NCBI GenBank assembly: GCA_033816765.1
Contig: CM066290.1
Location: 2,294,001-2,358,000, forward strand
Source: Nothopassalora personata
Taxonomy: Eukaryota; Ascomycota; Dothideomycetes; Mycosphaerellales; Mycosphaerellaceae
DNA length: 64,000 nt
Direction: 5' to 3'
Both the position numbers and the translations under genes were made by a program. Below the pieces are notes generated by a model that was not told where the DNA came from, searched no databases, and saw only the letters and a program-made list of their open reading frames with translations. Positions 59,000 through 64,000 of the stretch are shown here, one piece after another (position 1 is the stretch's first letter; each line of letters begins with the position of its first letter).

Positions 59000-59880
59000 C
59001 TAGTAGCTATTATAGTAAGGAATTTTGCGGTAGAAGTACTAGTAAGGACGACGAGGAGATTAGCGGCTAAGGAGGCCTATAGCTTAGGGTTTTCCCGTTA
59101 TTACTAGTAGCGGAGTTAAAGAGGGAGGGAGACGGGGGAGGGAGAGAGGGACCTAGGGTGCCGCGAGCGTACTCAATTAGTCTCTCTTCTTTGCTACCGT
59201 CTCTAGCCTCTAGAATAACGCGCGTTACTAATGCTAATACTAATGCTAATACTAATACTACTACTACCGCCCTCTCTACCTCCTTCTCCTTCTATAACGC
59301 CGTAATGTCCCTAGTACAAATCTCTAGTAGCCTCGACTTACTATACGTACTAATATAAAAACGTATACGATCGCGAGCTAGCTCTACTAACCGGGGGACA
59401 ATCTTATCCTCCTCGAATCTCCTTACTAACTAACGTATTCTATTTAGTATTTATAGGGTCTAGTAGGGAGGGTTTCTATCCTACTAGGTACCCCTTAGAG
59501 TCTAGTCCTAGTTAGGCTAGCACTCGATAATAGTATCGACGATAGCCTACTACTTAGCCTTTTTACCGCGGACTATAGTAAGGAGCGTAAGGAGGTTTTT
59601 AGAGGGATAGCTAGCTATAAACACCTTATATTTATAAGGGAAGTCGTCCTTAAAGTAGCGGGCGTAGGTAGCGATGTTAATAGCTCCGTCTATTAGCTTC
59701 TTAGGGCGATTTTCGAGATAGCCGCGAAGGATAGTAATACGCTCTTTATTAGTACGGTAGCTAGCAACACGGCTGGCTACCCGAAGATACTAAGACTCCT
59801 CTTCGAGGCGGACGGGGTTACTAGCTATTATAGTAGTAATGTCTACTAACTACCCTATGTAGGCCTGTCCGAGTTGTGGT
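59000..59880 (-). pseudogene. Decayed unknown protein frame
   Basis: From 59880 leftwards one minus-strand frame of about 230 codons is interrupted almost only by TAG. It includes LENRPKKLIDGAINIATYAR and FKDDFPYKYKVFIASYPSKN. It looks like real coding sequence whose Trp/Gln codons were hit by RIP. No domain recognised. Downstream it becomes Ser/Thr-rich over the minisatellite. Plus-strand open frames here are shadows. Confidence 0.45.
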
Positions 59881-60399
59881 GGTATAGAGCGGTGCTTACG
59901 TAAGCAGGGGTATTTGCCGGTCCCGGGACCGGGAAATTAGGTTACGTAACGAGCAGCGTAGTAGCTAGATAAAACAAGAGGATTGGTGGACCTAAACCCC
60001 TATGCCCTCTACTCGAGAGGTATGAATTGAAATGTTGCCTTAATACTACGCTTACAATGCTTAGCTACGTAGTATATATCTTAACAGCTATACTAGGTCC
60101 TACTAGCTTACCTAAATGTCCAATTAAACCTAAATGAAATTAGGGTAAGTTAGACCTAAGGGACCCCCTCTAAACCTAAGGTTAATATAACCTATTAGTC
60201 GTTAATATATCCTCCCCTATTACGAACCTGTCCTTAGGTTCCAAAGTAGTAAGCCCGGGTAATACAGGTAGTGTAGTTAGTCGCTATAAGCTAAGGTAGT
60301 CTTATAGTAGCATAGTAGCTCACCCTACTATTTAGCTTAACATATAAGATGTTAGGTAATCCTAGGGCCTACTAGCGATAGTTTATAAAGATCGAAAGG
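59881..60399. other. Less mutated intergenic stretch
   Basis: Contains gccggtcccgggaccggg (near 59920) and ggttacgtaacg, plus several cctaa/ttagg words around 60110-60250. More CA and TG than its neighbours. No gene or bounded element could be defined. Confidence 0.3.
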
Positions 60400-63300
60400 A
60401 TCCTTCTAATAGAGACCGTGATAATAACGTTAATAACCGCGACTCGCATCCGTCGTACTACACTAACGTATGCTACGAAACTAGCGAGGGAATGGATAGC
60501 TATGTTAGTATTAATCGAGCGGGCTAGATGGTCGAATAGCGTAAACGCTATTTATAAGATAAGTGAGCGTTAGTACTAGTAACCTAATAAATCTAAAGAC
60601 GAGTCTACCGCGTGACTAGAAAGTGAGTTAAGGGAAGATAAGTAACTATAAGAAACAAGTAAGATCTAAGGACTAGAAGCACCTATACCCGAAGAATTAG
60701 AACTAGAATTAGAACTAGAATTAGAACTAGAATTAGAACTAGAATTAGAACTAGAATCCTATAGGCTATAGCTGTAGCCGGAAATCAACTAGAAACTAGG
60801 AGCCCATAAACCCGTACTAACCACTTAGTTCTACTTATTCTTACATAACTCCTTTATCTAGACCTACTCGTTGTCGTGGCTAACACTAGTCTTACTAGAC
60901 GCGTCCCTAAGTAGCTAGCTAGTAAAGTTCCTATAGTAGTTGCGGAAGAAGCTCTTATTACGCCCTTCGCTTATAAAGTACATCTACTCGAGAGTAGTGA
61001 CTAAGCTAAGCTACTTATCTATTAATTTTATAGCTCGGACGCACTAATTATACATCTTCTTATAGAAGAGCTCCGAGTCTAGGCGGACCGTAGCATTAAG
61101 CTACCTTCTAGCATTAAGGATGACTTCGTTATCGTTCTAAGACTTTAAACCCGCTAGGGCATCGGATAGAGAGCTAATGCTACTAAGGTGTACGGCCGTA
61201 GGAAAAGGATAGCCGGGTACTAGGCGTCGATACTTAAACCCCGTAGGGCTCTTACTTAGCGTCTTAAAGTTACGATAGAGGTCCATTACCTAGTGCATGC
61301 TCTAGCTTCTCTAGAGTTTAAGATAGTTATCGTCGCGGATCTCGACAAAGTAAGGGTTAATCTAACGTAGCGTCTTCTTATGTGCGGCCTACCTTATTAG
61401 AACGCCTATAGTAGTTACCCGCATTTGCCTAGCGCTTAGGTCCTCTCTAAACTAGCTAATGCTATTCTTACTTAGGTAATTCTAGACCCTAACCGAGAAG
61501 AAACGCTTAAATCGGCCGTCTTCTATATAGTCGTTAATCCGGCACTACTAGATAAACTCTCTAGCACTCCCTTACTCATAAAAACCGTGTAAAAACTCCG
61601 GCCCACTAGTGCCCTCTAAGTTAAGAGAGTATAGCATATTAAGCCGGTTACTAGTCTAGTAGTTTTTAATTTCGAGGTTTAAGTCGACCCTAGTATACTA
61701 TACTATAGTATTCGCGTCACCCCCCTAATAAGCCCTATTAAAGCTAAAAATCGTAGGCCTAGGGAAGGAGATAAACCGAGTGCAGTGTTAAGGGTGTAGC
61801 GCTACTTATAAGAGCTATAGCCCGGGGTCTTATCGCATAATCTATTAGCTTAGAGAATACTACATGTTCTAGTAGACGCCGCCGTTACTAACCTTATTCA
61901 ATTCTCGTAGGTGCTATCGGTACACGTCGAATTCTCGACTTATTATCTCTCTAACTGTTTTAACCCGCGGCGCTAGTTTAGCGTTATTATACTAGTATAG
62001 TATGTTACTATTAATGTAGGTACCGGTGCTATTAAGATCGGCTTAGTTAGCTTCATCGATACTAAATTTGTCGAGGATCTAGTTATAGTTAGCATACGTA
62101 ACGATGCTACTCGTAGTGCCGACTTTACCTCGAACGCGGAGGTAGCTAAGCGGGTTAATAGTCTTCTAACTACGCTTATTAGGGCGAAACTACGACTCAT
62201 TCTTTACCTTAATAGCTAAAAAACTCTTACCTTTAAAGCGCTAGTCTTAGACCTTAAGCGCGCGCTTACATAGGGTATTAGCGGTAATACCGGGATTCGT
62301 AATAAAGTAGAGGGCCTTATAGTAGAAATCTCGAACATGCTAATTGCACATTATAGCGCTAACCTTACTATCCCTCTTAAGAACCTCCGAGACAGCATAT
62401 TCGAGCATCTTAAGGCCCGCTATCCGGTACTTAGGTAGCTAGTTAATGCTATCTACATTAATCGAGTTTCTAAACTTAATGCTACAGTACCGCTTATTAT
62501 AGGTACAGTTAGCGCGCTTAATCCGGAGGGCCTCGTCTTCTTATAGGATCTAATCCTTAAAGACTAATACATCCCTAATTATAGCCGAAGGTAACATAGT
62601 AAGTATCGGATTACTATTCTTAGTTAAGGCCGGAGTAGATCGTAGGGTACTAACCGGTATACCTAGCGGACTACCCTCGCGTATAGGTACGCCGTCTAGC
62701 GTTCGGTTAGGCGAGGATCGAGTAGGCGTAGTTATGCCCTTACCTATGCTCTCGCCTATACGGAGCTGCTTAAGCTAACTCGACTTACGACCGCCTCTCG
62801 ATAGGACTATAGGCTAGGTAGAGGCTAGTAGTAGAGTTAGCGTAGTACTCTTTATACGTCCTTTACCTTTACTACCCGGTAGTAGCTAACGTAGCTAAGG
62901 CTATTGCTAGCTAGATAGTTTAGGTTAATCTATGCTATCCTCTAGGGACGCGGACTTCTTAGTAATAGTACCCTCTATAAAGTATAGAAGGCTATCCTTA
63001 TAGACGGCTAGGCGGTGTCTTCTAATAATCTCCCTACTCTTAGCCGACTACGGATTAATGCTACGTGCTTTAGCCTCCCTATCGCACCGGGTAAGATTAC
63101 TAGGCTCTAGAATTCGCTTAAGATCTATGCCCTTACGGCCGATCCTAGTACGCTAGATTAATGCCCTCTAAACCCTACTAATAGCCCTACTATAGTCTAG
63201 GTACTTGTTAATAAAGGCCGTGAACTAGCGGCGCCCGCTATTAGTACTATAAAGCTCGGAGATAATGCGTCGATTAAGAATCTTATTGTCTATCTACTAT

Positions 63301-63770
63301 AGCTAGTAGCGGGTAAGCGTAGCTCGAAGAGTCTTCTCTCGGTTACGAATCTCTAAACCGGTCTTACGAATCTTACCGACGATAGGAAACAAGACATCGA
63401 GCTTCTTATTACTAAGGAATTTATCCTAGTAGCTCTTACCTATACCGCTCTTAACTTCCTCGAAAAACAGGTTAACCTAGACGGAGTAGTCTTCGAACAC
63501 CTTCTCGAAGCCCTTATAGAAGTCCTTTAACACCTTAACCCGCTTCTAAGGACTAAGCTCTCGGAACATAACATTAGCGGCGGACTTCGGCGTGTTTGTA
63601 TTAGTAAGGACATACTTAACATTGTCCGGTAGGCGAAGGGACTCGAATAAGGTCTAAGGTAGGCGGGTAAGCCTAGTAATAGTACTAGTAAGCGCTATGC
63701 TCGAGCTAGCCGGGCGTAACGATAAACTAGCTAAAGCTATAATAACTACGATTCGCTAGTAGTAAGATCG
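60400..63770 (-). pseudogene. Long RIP-degraded reading frame of unknown family (about 1100 codons)
   Basis: From about 63770 down to about 60400 one minus-strand frame can be followed without a frameshift; essentially all interruptions are TAG/TAA where Trp or Gln is plausible. The N-terminus has a hydrophobic segment (RIVVIIALASLSL, near 63730) that could be a signal or membrane anchor. Other pieces include LVLTNTNTPKSAANVMFREL-like sequence near 63570-63630, RAISRVxRALI near 63150-63190, FKRFFSVRV near 61490, and a Ser/Asn repeat from the 12-bp array at 60694-60756. I do not recognise the family. The consistent frame implies a real gene that was repeated in the genome, perhaps part of a large mobile element. 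The start is uncertain; the 61973-62200 open frame is a shadow in another frame. Confidence 0.5.
60694..60756. repeat. 12-bp tandem repeat
   Basis: Five copies of gaattagaacta. In the minus-strand frame of 60400-63770 it would encode a Ser-Ser-Ser-Asn repeat. Confidence 0.85.
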
Positions 63771-64000
63771 TAAGAGCTAGCTATCTCGTAGTGCTACTCT
63801 AGAGTGTTAGTAAGCTTTAAAAGCTTAGTGTCGGGGTAGGGGCTTTAAAGAAGGTTAAGGTCGTAAAGAGAGAGAGGCTAAAGAACCGTCTAATATGTAT
63901 AGTAGTAGATAGATGTATTAGTAGCTCTAGTAATGGTGTTAGTATTTAAAGAAAAAGAGAGGAAGTAGTAGGTAGAGAGCTACGCTTAAGTATGCCTCTT
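63771..64000. other. Upstream flank of the long minus-strand frame
   Basis: 230 bp at the window edge, AT-rich with tagtag-type runs. Possibly the promoter side of the degraded gene; no motif can be named. Confidence 0.3.

Noticed and set aside
58799..59107. 102-aa Leu/Val/Ile repeat ORF
   Set aside because: Product of the 15-bp minisatellite; the minus strand has the better coding trace.
61973..62200. 75-aa minus ORF
   Set aside because: It is in a different frame from the long degraded frame that runs through the region.

Overview
This window is repeat-dense, gene-poor DNA that looks like a filamentous ascomycete (Pezizomycotina). I recognise no ordinary host gene. Nearly all of it is transposable elements carrying the signature of repeat-induced point mutation (RIP): TA is very common, CA and TG are scarce, CG is kept, and the decayed reading frames are broken almost only by TAG/TAA at expected Trp/Gln codons, with Tyr where Cys belongs. 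I read these trends by eye and did not compute them. Only a few stretches escaped: a 2.4-kb LTR element (9231-11631), a 763-bp and an 86-bp non-LTR-like insertion (6566-7328, 2397-2482), and a 169-bp GC-rich insertion (48236-48404).

The layout is a set of nested elements, called here by letters. 1-845 is the 3' end of a Ty3/gypsy element of family A, lying against a decayed Tc1/mariner transposase. 2555-12568 is gypsy element D (198-bp LTRs, TSD gctaa), itself hit by the 763-bp insertion in its integrase and by element C (319-bp identical LTRs, TSD gcgag). 12899-18512 is Ty1/copia element E. 19519-26807 is gypsy element B (455-bp LTRs, TSD attat). 27033-50453 is a compound gypsy element F in minus orientation. 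Copia G interrupts its gag, and a full family-A element (43000-50386) interrupts its 5' LTR. B, F, a Mutator-like element (50517-53995) and a 540-bp MITE (55391-55930) all appear to sit in, or directly against, an older copia relative, G', whose 5' LTR is at 57385-57620. From 58 kb on are decayed reading frames of unknown family, one of them in a single frame for about 3.3 kb.

Three things stand out. First, the gypsy elements A, B, C and F carry a second gene on the opposite strand between pol (or gag, in C) and the 3' LTR. In C it is intact: 186 aa with a six-Cys pattern matching a fungal Zn(II)2Cys6 cluster, followed by a probable coiled coil. Second, C is an intact LTR element with only gag and this antisense gene, so it must depend on another element's pol. 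Third, 28880-38238 and 38884-48416 form an inverted repeat with 9.36-kb arms. The arms matched at every place I compared, although every element in them is heavily RIP-mutated. Element F's ends and target duplications show that the left arm is a later inverted copy grafted into F.

How the parts relate: Gag packages element RNA, and the D, A, B and F pol proteins (protease, RT, RNase H, integrase, chromodomain) would have copied and inserted it. All visible pol genes here are dead, so C's supplier of enzymes must lie outside the window.
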